NCBI GenBank assembly: GCA_043720875.1
Contig: JAYSRU010000072.1
Span: 1-16,789, forward strand
Length of the DNA: 16,789 nt
Reading direction: 5' to 3'
Source: JAYSRU01 sp043720875
GTDB taxonomy: Bacteria > Bacteroidota > Bacteroidia > Flavobacteriales_D > Crocinitomicaceae
Part shown: piece by piece, positions 7,548 through 15,248 of the stretch
How the letters are laid out: every line of letters starts with the position of its first letter
How positions within the stretch are numbered: position 1 is the first letter of the stretch
Position numbers and translations under genes: made by a program
The notes under the pieces: model-generated
What the model saw: the letters and a program-made list of their open reading frames with translations, nothing else
The model's database searches: none
What the model was told of the DNA's origin: nothing

Positions 7548-8695
7548 AATGCTGTTTTTTGAAGATGATCAGCTTTTAGCATCTTACCATCTCGCGATAA
7601 GGTGTAGGTATAATTTCCACTGGGTAAATCATAAATGGAAATAGAAAATTCGGTGGTATTGAAATAGGATGAATACCAAACTTTTCCAGTGAGGTCAAAA
7701 ATTTCCAGTTTCACGGGTGATGTTTCATTGGAATTGTTAATTCTAAAATTCAATACATCCGTGGTTGGGTTAGGGAACACAGAGCAGTCAACAATTGCTG
7801 AGGTTTCTTCTAGTTTAAGGAAATGATCAAACGCCCAGAAATCATTGAAATTGATCCCGTTCGTTCCAGAGCCAAAATAACCACGTCCGTTAATATTGAA
7901 ACCAACGGAGAATCGTCGTGCCGCTCCATCAAAATCTGACATTTGTAGCCAAGTATTTGTAGCTGGATTGAACTGCCAAACTTCTTTAGTAACATTAGCT
8001 AAACTTCCAGAATAGCCAGAAATAATATATCCCTTTTCTCCAACAGTGAAGGCCGAAGATCCTCCAGTTGCTATGCCTGAGCACGAAGCGCGTGGAAGCC
8101 ACATATCTTGAGCAGGTTTGTATTCATACAATTGGGTGCCATTTTTCACAAAAGCACTGGTTCCCACCACAAAAGAAGTTGACCAGATATTGAGTGATGC
8201 GGGTAAGTTTGCTTTCATTACCCATGAATTAATGATAGGATTAAATTCTGCAATTTGATTCCCGAGGATTACGTAGCCTTTCTCTTCCACAGAAAATGCA
8301 GTTTGGTTACTAATTGTTAACGGACAGTTAGCGATGCCAGTCCAAAGATTAGTAACTGGATTGTATTCGAAATATTGAGTTGTAAACGCTGTACCTCCAC
8401 CTACATATCCTTTTGTTGAAGTGCCGAATGCAACTGCGCCATAAGATGCTGCAACATAATTTGCTTTTTGCGTCCATGTATTTGCAGCTGGATCATATTG
8501 CCACCAATCATTGTAGGAAACGTTTAAACCGGTTCCGTTTACATGACCGAGCCCAATATATCCTTTGTTTCCAATGGCTATTCCCGTGCCTCTGTGTCTG
8601 CCGACTCCTCCAAAATCTGATCGAGCTAACCATCCCTGAGCATTCACTGCGCTAAAAAGGCTAGTACTCAGCAGTAATATGAATAAATATCTCAT
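7544..8695 (-). CDS. Kelch-repeat protein with T9SS sorting domain (copy 1)
   Basis: The 383-residue product has a signal peptide (1-19), six kelch repeats (GYIGLG, GYVGGG, GYVILG, AFVKNG, GYIISG, GYFGSG) and a T9SS type A sorting domain from about 295 (SVFPNPT near 305-311). Repeats 3 and 4 are the most divergent of the set: their NSWVMK and DMWLPR turns are kept but the glycine pattern is weaker. A six-bladed beta-propeller exported to the cell surface is predicted. The ATG overlaps the stop of the GEVED gene by 4 bp, and its stop overlaps the next start by 4 bp. The three kelch genes look like tandem duplications that have since diverged widely. Confidence 0.9.
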   Translation of the reverse strand: MRYLFILLLSTSLFSAVNAQGWLARSDFGGVGRHRGTGIAIGNKGYIGLGHVNGTGLNVSYNDWWQYDPAANTWTQKANYVAASYGAVAFGTSTKGYVGGGTAFTTQYFEYNPVTNLWTGIANCPLTISNQTAFSVEEKGYVILGNQIAEFNPIINSWVMKANLPASLNIWSTSFVVGTSAFVKNGTQLYEYKPAQDMWLPRASCSGIATGGSSAFTVGEKGYIISGYSGSLANVTKEVWQFNPATNTWLQMSDFDGAARRFSVGFNINGRGYFGSGTNGINFNDFWAFDHFLKLEETSAIVDCSVFPNPTTDVLNFRINNSNETSPVKLEIFDLTGKVWYSSYFNTTEFSISIYDLPSGNYTYTLSRDGKMLKADHLQKTAL

Positions 8696-9831
8696 TTGAC
8701 TAAACTGATTTTAGAAGTGTATATTTTGCCATTTTGTTCAATTGAAATGAAATATATTCCATTAGAATAGCGTGTTACATCAATTTCACCTCCGTTGTAA
8801 GAAGCAATAATTTCGAGAACGTTTCCTTTTATATCGCAAACCTTTAAATTTGAATTTTCTACTCCTGGGAAGCTAACAATTCCGTTTGTTGGATTAGGGT
8901 ATGCGATAATGATGGGCGAATCAATAGCAGTTAATCCGAGATTTGAACCATTGATATTCAGCGTAAATGCGCCCATTTCAGCACCCCAACCTTCAATAAT
9001 TATATAAGCAGTATCTATGCCTACAGTTGAAAATGACAGGCTTGATGTTGAATCGCATGCGCCATCGTCGTTGTAGGCAATTATGTTTCCTTGTGGATCG
9101 ATCACACTTAAGAACGTGTCGAATAATGATCCACATAATGAAACATTGACAACGGCTAATGGTGCAAGTGGAATTAAGCGGTAATAAATATCGGGTGAAT
9201 TGTACACTAAGTTTTGATTGAAATAACAATACGACGTGTTGCCCGTTGTAGTATATGGCAAAGTGTTTATTGGAATGGCTGTTTCTTTTATGTCGCCTAA
9301 ATATGAGCTACAATCTACGCCTCCAATGATTACAATTCCAAAATCGACTACAGAACCCCATAGATAACTGGCACAGGGGTCCAAAGGAAGCGCTCCTCCT
9401 TCGTGCTGCATTACCCGTAAGCGAGTGGTTCCAGTTTGCGCTCCAATAGGAACAGTAAAGTTAAAAATTTGTGGAGCAGCTGGCGGAATACCAACCCATG
9501 TGCCAACTGATTCTGATGCGTCGTAAACACCATCAATGTTAAAATCAATCCAAGCTTGTCCGGCTCCTGAAAAATTTCCTCCGCAGGTGCCAAAATCTAC
9601 CGTCAGGTTAAAGTTCAAACCAGCAGTAAGTGTGGTAGATTGTGTTGCGGTAAGGTTTTCTACACCAAGTACACCCGGACAACCAACATAATTAATGGCA
9701 CCAGAAGTACCGGTAATTTGAACTGATTCTATATTTGAATCTGCTGTGGTGGTTGGACCAGCAGTAGCACAATATTGTGAGAAGAAGTGCCCTGTAACAA
9801 GGCAAGTTGAGAGGAGTAGTAGTATTTTCAT
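8692..9831 (-). CDS. GEVED-domain secreted protein with T9SS sorting domain
   Basis: The 379-residue product has a signal peptide (about 1-19). It then carries a GEVED-type region (~25-170): the IDFNIDGVYDASESVG strand, the TTRLRVMQ strand and a closing VVDFGIVI that replaces the usual E-x-EDY ending. A pre-peptidase-like beta-sandwich follows (~175-293: DIYYRL, FDTFLSVIDPQG, NDDGACDS). The last part is a T9SS type A sorting domain (YPNPT at 311-315, end SLVK). Such proteins are surface or secreted scaffolds; no enzyme domain is seen. It is the first gene of the five-gene operon that runs into the kelch genes, with a 4-bp overlap to the next gene. The DDG-rich loop of the sandwich may bind calcium, which is inference. 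Confidence 0.87.
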   Translation of the reverse strand: MKILLLLSTCLVTGHFFSQYCATAGPTTTADSNIESVQITGTSGAINYVGCPGVLGVENLTATQSTTLTAGLNFNLTVDFGTCGGNFSGAGQAWIDFNIDGVYDASESVGTWVGIPPAAPQIFNFTVPIGAQTGTTRLRVMQHEGGALPLDPCASYLWGSVVDFGIVIIGGVDCSSYLGDIKETAIPINTLPYTTTGNTSYCYFNQNLVYNSPDIYYRLIPLAPLAVVNVSLCGSLFDTFLSVIDPQGNIIAYNDDGACDSTSSLSFSTVGIDTAYIIIEGWGAEMGAFTLNINGSNLGLTAIDSPIIIAYPNPTNGIVSFPGVENSNLKVCDIKGNVLEIIASYNGGEIDVTRYSNGIYFISIEQNGKIYTSKISLVK

Positions 9832-9856
9832 AAGATGTTAAGCGTATTTTTAAAAG

Positions 9857-9864
9857 CCAAGATA
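9857..9864 (-). promoter_or_regulatory. Weak candidate promoter box for the T9SS/kelch operon
   Basis: The minus strand reads TATCTTGG, one mismatch from TAnnTTTG, about 26 bp before the ATG at 9831. Its leader would be short (~18 nt). The perfect direct repeat at 9883-9901 lies just upstream, where an activator or a -33 element would be. Confidence 0.3.
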
Positions 9865-9882
9865 GTTATAAAAACGATTCAC

Positions 9883-9901
9883 GTAACATTATGGTAACAT
9901 T
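9883..9901. promoter_or_regulatory. Perfect 8-bp direct repeat, candidate operator
   Basis: GTAACATT occurs at 9883-9890 and again at 9894-9901, an 11-bp period, i.e. one DNA turn, so both copies face the same side. It lies 52-70 bp upstream of the secreted operon and just after the response regulator gene. On the minus strand each copy contains a GTT core (AATGTTAC), as LytTR sites do, although classical LytTR repeats are about 21 bp apart. Operator function is inference. Confidence 0.45.
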
Positions 9902-9946
9902 CAAACAAAAAGTTGGAATAGGGCTTAAAATTTTTACATGATGGAC

Positions 9947-10690
9947 TTAACTATTAAGCCATTCTTTAAATCCTTGCACACGCTCTCTACTCACGATGGC
10001 CTCGTCACCAGGTAAAAATGGATCAGTAATGCGTAAACGACTATTGAAATAGGTGGTTAGTTTTTTACAAACTTGACTATGAATTAGTACTTTTCGATTG
10101 ATGCGAAAGAAAAGTTGTGCGTCAATCATGGTTTCTAATTGGTCGAGTGTATAATCAATTGGATATCTTTTTCCCAGATTGGTTACTAACAATACCAGTT
10201 TATCTTCTGAAATAAAATGGTGTATTTCTTCCGTCTGAATGGTGTGAATGTGCTCTCCAAGTTTTACTAAAAACCTTGATTTTAAGGAGCTAGTTGGGAT
10301 GTTTTTTATAACCTGTTGTAGGTTACTATTTTTAATTTGGTTGCGGTCAAATTTTTCCAAGGCTTTTTCTAATTCTACTTTAGAAACCGGTTTTAGGAGA
10401 TAAGCGATACTGTTTAGGTCGAAAGCCTTTATGGCGTATTGATCAAATGCAGTGGTGAAAATAACCGGTACATCGATTGATAGTGTTTCAAAGATTTCAA
10501 AACTGTTTCCATCTGCCAAATGAATGTCACAAAAAATCACATCAATGCTTCTCGCATTTTTTAAAAACGCAATACTTTCTGAAACGGTTTCTAACACAGC
10601 TAAAATTTCAATATCCGGACGCACGCGAAGCAATAGCCGCTCTAACAGTTCACTGGTCAAGCGCTCATCTTCAATTATTACAACCTTCAT
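9947..10690 (-). CDS. LytTR-family response regulator
   Basis: The 247-residue product starts with a receiver domain (1-~115): acidic pair E7/D8, phosphoacceptor D55 in FCDIHL, T79/T80 and K100 of the KPV motif. A LytTR DNA-binding domain follows (~137-243), with LVKLGEHIHTI, HHFISEDKLVLLV and FFRINRKVLIH segments. I chose the ATG at 10690, 24 bp inside the longest frame, because it overlaps the histidine kinase stop by 4 bp (ATGA) and puts KVVIIEDER at the N-terminus as in the family. It is the partner of the LytS-type kinase next to it and is probably phosphorylated by it. Likely targets are its own operon and the secreted operon starting 115 bp downstream, judging from the repeats at 15175-15216 and 9883-9901. 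Confidence 0.95.
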   Translation of the reverse strand: MKVVIIEDERLTSELLERLLLRVRPDIEILAVLETVSESIAFLKNARSIDVIFCDIHLADGNSFEIFETLSIDVPVIFTTAFDQYAIKAFDLNSIAYLLKPVSKVELEKALEKFDRNQIKNSNLQQVIKNIPTSSLKSRFLVKLGEHIHTIQTEEIHHFISEDKLVLLVTNLGKRYPIDYTLDQLETMIDAQLFFRINRKVLIHSQVCKKLTTYFNSRLRITDPFLPGDEAIVSRERVQGFKEWLNS

Positions 10691-11721
10691 GGCTTCGAAA
10701 GTAAGGGTAAGCAAACAGAAAAAACTTGATTTTCACAAGAGATTTGAACTTTTCGCTCTGTAAAAAAAGCATACCTTGCTTGAATGTTTTTCAAGCCAGA
10801 ATTGCTTCCTTTTTCGGCAGTTAAGCGCAATTGAATCTTGTTTTTTATGCAAAAGGAATCATTTTCAATCGCAATAGAAATGCACAAGGGCTTGGCAGTA
10901 GAAACTTCGTTGTGCTTGATGCAATTCTCCACCAAAAGTTGAACCGATAAGGGTGGAATTAGTTTATCGAAATGTGTTTTGGGAATGTCAATTTCTACCG
11001 TTAAATTTGGAGAATAGCGAATCTGAAGCAGAGAACAATAGGTTTCTATAAAGGTCATTTCGGTTTCTAAACTTACTAAATCGCGACCTTGACTATCCAA
11101 AAGGTAACGGTAAACTTGGGATAATTGAGAAACAAAATCTACCGCTTTATCTTGGTCCTTATAAATCAGAGCACTCAAAACACTCATGTTGTTAAACAAA
11201 AAATGAGGGTTCACTTGATTTTGAAGACTCTCTAATTTTGCCTGCGCTGTTTCTGCTTTATAGGATTCAATTTGAACCAGTGAAATTTTCCATTTTTGAA
11301 AAATTTGAATACCAAACTCTACAAATAAGATCATTAAACTGATGATAATTCCAATGATTATGGTAACTCTGAGAATGTGCGGATTTTTGATCATCGGAAA
11401 ATCACAGATGTACTTGTCAAAAAACACCCCTGTACCAATGAGTGTAACAATGCAAATGATTATTCCAACAGTAACCACAATCAAAAAGCGCTTGAGAAAA
11501 TATTTTTCCCAAGGATAGTAGCGATTTACAAGCGCATCGAATCGTAAAAGAGATTCCCAAATAATAAAGGTAATCGTCAGCGTTTGTAGAAAACTGAAAA
11601 AGATATTCCTAAAATTATTGACTTGAAAATTTGGCGGCAAGGGTAAAACATTGCGTATGATTAACGTGATGATTATCCCAGAAAGGAACATGATTAAAAA
11701 TCGCCATTTGGATTGTCTCAT
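10687..11721 (-). CDS. LytS/YehU-type sensor histidine kinase
   Basis: The 344-residue product has four predicted membrane segments (about 8-26, 38-57, 78-102 and 117-141), a short coiled linker (~145-168), then the His_kinase domain. The phosphoacceptor is H173 in NPHFLFN, and the ATP-binding module has PPLSVQLLVENCIKH (257-270, N-box) and a GSNSGLKNIQ segment as the glycine-rich lid. There is no PAS, GAF or large periplasmic domain, so sensing must occur within the membrane or through short loops, perhaps together with neighbouring membrane proteins. The gene follows the flavodoxin-like gene by 15 bp and overlaps the response regulator by 4 bp. It is an intact LytS-LytTR pair of the kind common in Bacteroidota. 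Confidence 0.93.
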   Translation of the reverse strand: MRQSKWRFLIMFLSGIIITLIIRNVLPLPPNFQVNNFRNIFFSFLQTLTITFIIWESLLRFDALVNRYYPWEKYFLKRFLIVVTVGIIICIVTLIGTGVFFDKYICDFPMIKNPHILRVTIIIGIIISLMILFVEFGIQIFQKWKISLVQIESYKAETAQAKLESLQNQVNPHFLFNNMSVLSALIYKDQDKAVDFVSQLSQVYRYLLDSQGRDLVSLETEMTFIETYCSLLQIRYSPNLTVEIDIPKTHFDKLIPPLSVQLLVENCIKHNEVSTAKPLCISIAIENDSFCIKNKIQLRLTAEKGSNSGLKNIQARYAFFTERKVQISCENQVFSVCLPLLSKP

Positions 11722-11736
11722 ATACGAATGTAAAGA

Positions 11737-12318
11737 TTACTTTGCTTCTTTGAAACCTAAGGTTTCTATTTCTTTCAAAAACCCGGCTATTTCAGTTTCT
11801 GTTCTTAGACGAACTTTACCGAAATAGGTAACACCATTTACTTTGATTCCACAAAATTTTAATATTGAATTTTTCATTCGACGTATCGAATGATTGCGCA
11901 TAACATATTTAAAATACCAACTTGGCCCATCCATAGTCACAATGATTCGGGCTGTTTTCCCGGTCAGTAACTTATCCCAAAGCATGGAGTTTTTTCTGTA
12001 TTGAAAGGCAAAGCCCGATAGAAAAGTTCTATCAATAAATCCTTTCAAAAGTGCAGGCATTCTTCCCCACCAAATGGGATAAATCCAAACAATGTGATCT
12101 GCTGCTTTAAGGAGCGATTGGGCATGAATTAAACCTGGTTCAAGCTCATTTTCACTAGTTTTTAGTCCGGCAATTTGGTTCACTTCAAAGGAAATTGCAC
12201 TTAGGTTTAATAGCTCGACTTTCGAAGTTTCTACGGCTCCAGTGCGGTAACTTTCAGCAATACTTTTACATAAAGAGTTTTCCTTCGGATTGCCATTGAT
12301 GATTAATATGTTTTTCAT
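11737..12318 (-). CDS. Flavodoxin-fold NAD(P)H:quinone reductase-like protein
   Basis: The 193-residue product has a flavodoxin-like fold of the NQO1/MdaB type: a phosphate-binding NGNPKENS loop at 9-16, YPIWWGRMPALLKGFIDR at 80-97, which is the FMN/FAD-contact signature, and the buried strand ARIIVTMDGPS around 123-133. Such enzymes reduce quinones or related electrophiles with NAD(P)H in the cytoplasm, using bound flavin. I chose the ATG at 12318, which overlaps the stop of the DUF3995 gene by 4 bp; a longer start at 12369 would add 17 residues encoded inside that gene and is unlikely. Its presence between a membrane protein and a sensor kinase is unusual and could tie the system to redox state, which is inference. 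Confidence 0.88.
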   Translation of the reverse strand: MKNILIINGNPKENSLCKSIAESYRTGAVETSKVELLNLSAISFEVNQIAGLKTSENELEPGLIHAQSLLKAADHIVWIYPIWWGRMPALLKGFIDRTFLSGFAFQYRKNSMLWDKLLTGKTARIIVTMDGPSWYFKYVMRNHSIRRMKNSILKFCGIKVNGVTYFGKVRLRTETEIAGFLKEIETLGFKEAK

Positions 12319-12746
12319 GAAATTGATAAAAGAATAATAGCTAAAACGATGATTGATAAAAGAATACAAAGTGGCGTAAAGTAGCGTTTGTCGTATTGCG
12401 CAAAAGATGTGTTTTTTATACTTTTAAAAAGTCCAAAATACTTGAAATCGCCAATAGATCTTAAGACAAGCACACCAAGTAGCATGTAATATCCGTAGGT
12501 TAAAATAAACTTGGGAACTACAATGTTCAACCATTTTATTTCAATCAATGGGAAAAGCGCTACAGCTAAAAACATACATGCGGCTATAAAAGTTAACACT
12601 TTACCGGGTGGTTTAGTGGTGCTTGTATTCGTTGTTGTTGGAAAAACAACCTTAGCTCCTAACTGGCCACCTAAGATCCAATAAAAATGAAATCCTGAAA
12701 TGACTGTGAAAATCGAACTGAATAGAATTATTAATAGTTCTTTCAT
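12315..12746 (-). CDS. DUF3995 membrane protein
   Basis: The 143-residue product has about four membrane segments (near 5-25, 50-67, 78-96 and 124-142). It carries the DUF3995 pattern: an HFYWILGG motif at the first helix, an LRSIGDFKYFGLF segment near 95-107 and a FAQYDKRYFTPLC segment leading into the last helix. The family is found in many bacteria and has no established function. It starts 11 bp after the stop of the TonB-dependent receptor gene and overlaps the flavodoxin-like gene by 4 bp, so it is an operon member. It may form a functional pair with the reductase; this is inference from coupling only. Confidence 0.85.
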   Translation of the reverse strand: MKELLIILFSSIFTVISGFHFYWILGGQLGAKVVFPTTTNTSTTKPPGKVLTFIAACMFLAVALFPLIEIKWLNIVVPKFILTYGYYMLLGVLVLRSIGDFKYFGLFKSIKNTSFAQYDKRYFTPLCILLSIIVLAIILLSIS

Positions 12747-12757
12747 GTTTTTAAGAA

Positions 12758-15118
12758 TTAAAACTCAATACGGTAAACAAAATTCGGGAAGAAACCAATT
12801 TGATAAGAAGTGTTCAACATATTGGTGATTCCGTTGTATCTTTCTGCAAAGATGTTTTTACGGTTAGTTACGTTGTTAACATCGAACGACCAGGATTGAG
12901 AAATTTTTCTTTTCTTGGAGTTGTGGGTGTAGCCTATCTTTACATCCAAACGCATGAAATCTGAATATTTTTGTGAATAGGCATAGTCGTCTCCTTTTAC
13001 CACTTGTGTTTGCGCCAATTGAGACAAAGCTAAGTCCACAGGAGTGTAGTAACGACCTCCAGCGTGTGTAAATTTTACATCCAATTTGATGGCATTTCTT
13101 TTCCCTGATCCAACTTTGATTTCCTTTCCAATTAATACGTTGTAGACATACTTTCCGTTGAAGGCAGTGTTGCGACTAATGCCGTCACTTCCTTTATAGG
13201 TTGAGTTGTACAATGAACCAGAAAACATGCCGTAATAACCTTTCGAAAATAACTTCTCAACGGTCAATTCTATCCCATAATTTTCTCCAGTTCCTTTATT
13301 TACAAGGTTTCCATTGTCATTTGGAAAAAAAGAAGCTCCGGTATTCAGCGCAGAATAACTCGTTGCAAATGAATCTACTGGAGCGTTGAAAATGTATTGA
13401 TAATAGGCTTCAGTTTTGATTTTCCAATCTTTTGCTGGAACTAATTCATAGCCAATTACTGTGTGATGACTTTTTGTGAAATCTAGATCACGGTTAGTTT
13501 CAACCAGGTTACCGGTTGCATCAGCGGTTTTTAAGAAATAAGTGTCAATGGCTTGCATTTGAGAATGTAAACCATAACCAATGCTAAATGCGCCTATTTT
13601 TTTGGTTTGGTATTTAAGTCCAAAACGAGGTTCCAATGTCGCTTTATTATTTAAACTCAACAGTTGAGAGTGAAGTCCGATATTCATGGTTAACTGATCA
13701 GTAAATGAGTATTTTGCATGAAAATAGGCTTGATACAATCCTGCCGTTTTGAATGAATTCCAAAGTGTATCATAGTTCGCTTGGTTTACCCGATTGGTGT
13801 AAAATAATTTTGTACTTAACAGTTCTGCAATTACACCTGTTTTTATAAAAAGGCGAGAAGATATTTTGTTGTTATAGGCAGTGTTTACCGTATAATTGAT
13901 GCGTTGCGTGTTGTTTTCAATTTCATTTTCAACACCAGTTACGATTACACGGTCTTGCAAATATTGAGAACCGGCAAAGGTTGTTCCGATCACGGTTTGA
14001 ATAAACGAGCGTTCATTTAAGCGAATATTGTGCTTGATGCCTACTACGCCAATTTTACTTTTGAAATAAGAATCTTTTGTTGGGTCAGCAAACAAATCGG
14101 TTGAATCAATTTCTTTGTGCAAAAAATCGATGTGACTCATTGCGCCTAAACCAAATAAGGTGAATTTTCCTGCTTTGGTTGTTTTAGAATTTAATTTAAA
14201 TGAAATATCTTGGTAATAAGGTGTGGCGGCCGTTCCAACAGACAAACCAAACTTTTGTGCTACGCTTGCGAAACCATAACGGTAAGCAAAAACGTAAGAA
14301 GCGCCAGAACCTTTTTTCAATGGACCTTCAGTCATAAATTCTAAGCCAGTTAATGCGCCAAATTGAAACGTATGTTCGCGTTTTTCTTTGTTTCCGTTTC
14401 TAAATCCTAAGTCAAACACACCAGCATTAGCGTTTCCATATTCTGAAGGGAAGGCAGAGGTCATGAAATCTGAATTACGTAAAATGTTGGTATTGATGGC
14501 CGAAACTGGGCCGCCCGTTGTGCCAATTGTAGAAAAGTGATTGGGGTTTCCGATATTCAGTCCTTCAATTCTCCATAAAACACCTACGGGTGAATTTCCT
14601 CTAATAACAAGGTCATTACGCGAATCATCTGGAGAAGAAACTCCTGCAAAATTTGCCGCCATACGTGCAGGATCAGAACGACCACCCGCATAACGGTTCA
14701 CTTCTTCCATCGAAAAAGATCTACCAGAGAGCGTGATTAATTCGTTATTAACTTCATTTTTCTTTCCCTTCACCACCACTTCTTCCACTTCATTGACAGA
14801 TTCTTCAATCATCACATCCATGACCACTTCTTTTCCTGTCGTAACAATGATGTTACCAGCAACAAAAGGTTTGTATCCGAAATATTTTACAGCCATTTCG
14901 TACCTTCCGGGTGCAAGGTCATCGATCTTGTATTTTCCGTCGTTGTCTGTCAATGCAGATTTTTCGGTTGTTTCGTTCCAAACTTTAACGGTTGCACCAT
15001 TCATGGCAACTTGTGATTGTTTGTCAGTAACGGTTCCTTTTATTGTTTGTGTGTTGTTTTGTGCCCAAGTACCAACTTGAAAGAAGAATAGTGTGCAAAG
15101 TAGAATTGTGTTTTTCAT
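12758..15118 (-). CDS. TonB-dependent outer membrane receptor
   Basis: The 786-residue product has a signal peptide (1-20) and a carboxypeptidase-like regulatory domain (~25-105: TIKGTVTD start, GKYKIDDLAPGRYEM). A short EEVVVKGKK segment (112-120) precedes the plug, which spans about 125-245 with DLVIRGNSPVGVLWRIEG. A 22-strand-type barrel follows, ending in a C-terminal Phe (YRIEF), as required for outer membrane assembly. It takes up or senses a ligand in a TonB-driven manner; the ligand is unknown. No SusD-like partner lies beside it, so it is not a standard polysaccharide utilisation locus. It is the first gene of the operon with DUF3995, the flavodoxin-like enzyme and the LytS/LytTR pair, which suggests a transport or sensing role feeding the regulator. 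Confidence 0.93.
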   Translation of the reverse strand: MKNTILLCTLFFFQVGTWAQNNTQTIKGTVTDKQSQVAMNGATVKVWNETTEKSALTDNDGKYKIDDLAPGRYEMAVKYFGYKPFVAGNIIVTTGKEVVMDVMIEESVNEVEEVVVKGKKNEVNNELITLSGRSFSMEEVNRYAGGRSDPARMAANFAGVSSPDDSRNDLVIRGNSPVGVLWRIEGLNIGNPNHFSTIGTTGGPVSAINTNILRNSDFMTSAFPSEYGNANAGVFDLGFRNGNKEKREHTFQFGALTGLEFMTEGPLKKGSGASYVFAYRYGFASVAQKFGLSVGTAATPYYQDISFKLNSKTTKAGKFTLFGLGAMSHIDFLHKEIDSTDLFADPTKDSYFKSKIGVVGIKHNIRLNERSFIQTVIGTTFAGSQYLQDRVIVTGVENEIENNTQRINYTVNTAYNNKISSRLFIKTGVIAELLSTKLFYTNRVNQANYDTLWNSFKTAGLYQAYFHAKYSFTDQLTMNIGLHSQLLSLNNKATLEPRFGLKYQTKKIGAFSIGYGLHSQMQAIDTYFLKTADATGNLVETNRDLDFTKSHHTVIGYELVPAKDWKIKTEAYYQYIFNAPVDSFATSYSALNTGASFFPNDNGNLVNKGTGENYGIELTVEKLFSKGYYGMFSGSLYNSTYKGSDGISRNTAFNGKYVYNVLIGKEIKVGSGKRNAIKLDVKFTHAGGRYYTPVDLALSQLAQTQVVKGDDYAYSQKYSDFMRLDVKIGYTHNSKKRKISQSWSFDVNNVTNRKNIFAERYNGITNMLNTSYQIGFFPNFVYRIEF

Positions 15119-15162
15119 ATCTTTTTAATTGTTGCACAAAGAAAGTACGAATACTTGGGGTG

Positions 15163-15170
15163 CAAAATTA
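15163..15170 (-). promoter_or_regulatory. Candidate promoter -7 box for the receptor/two-component operon
   Basis: The minus strand reads TAATTTTG, an exact TAnnTTTG match, 45 bp before the receptor ATG. It would give a leader of roughly 40 nt. The 21-bp direct repeat begins 5 bp upstream and covers the -33 region, as expected where an activator replaces a weak -33 element. Confidence 0.5.
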
Positions 15171-15174
15171 AAAA

Positions 15175-15216
15175 GCGATGAGTTGTTGAATTTTAAGGAT
15201 GAGTTGTAAAATTTAC
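15175..15216. promoter_or_regulatory. Two-copy 21-bp direct repeat, candidate LytTR operator
   Basis: GATGAGTTGT occurs at 15177-15186 and at 15198-15207, exactly 21 bp apart, and each is followed two bases later by AATTT. The two 21-mers agree at 15 of 21 positions. LytTR regulators typically bind two direct repeats with this spacing, and each copy has a GTT core. The element is directly upstream of the -7 box of the operon that encodes the LytTR regulator, so autoregulation is the simplest reading. The heptamer GAGTTGT also occurs elsewhere in the window, so spacing and position matter more than sequence. Confidence 0.55.
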
Positions 15217-15248
15217 GAAAGTATGAACTCGACAATCAATCCTTCACA

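Noticed and set aside
12319..12369. N-terminal extension of the flavodoxin-like protein by 17 residues
   Set aside because: It lies inside the DUF3995 gene and precedes the conserved first beta strand; the internal ATG gives the usual 4-bp overlap and family-like N-terminus.
12758..15118. Polysaccharide utilisation locus (SusC-type receptor)
   Set aside because: No SusD-like lipoprotein, glycoside hydrolase or SusC-specific length is present; 786 residues fits a general TonB-dependent receptor.
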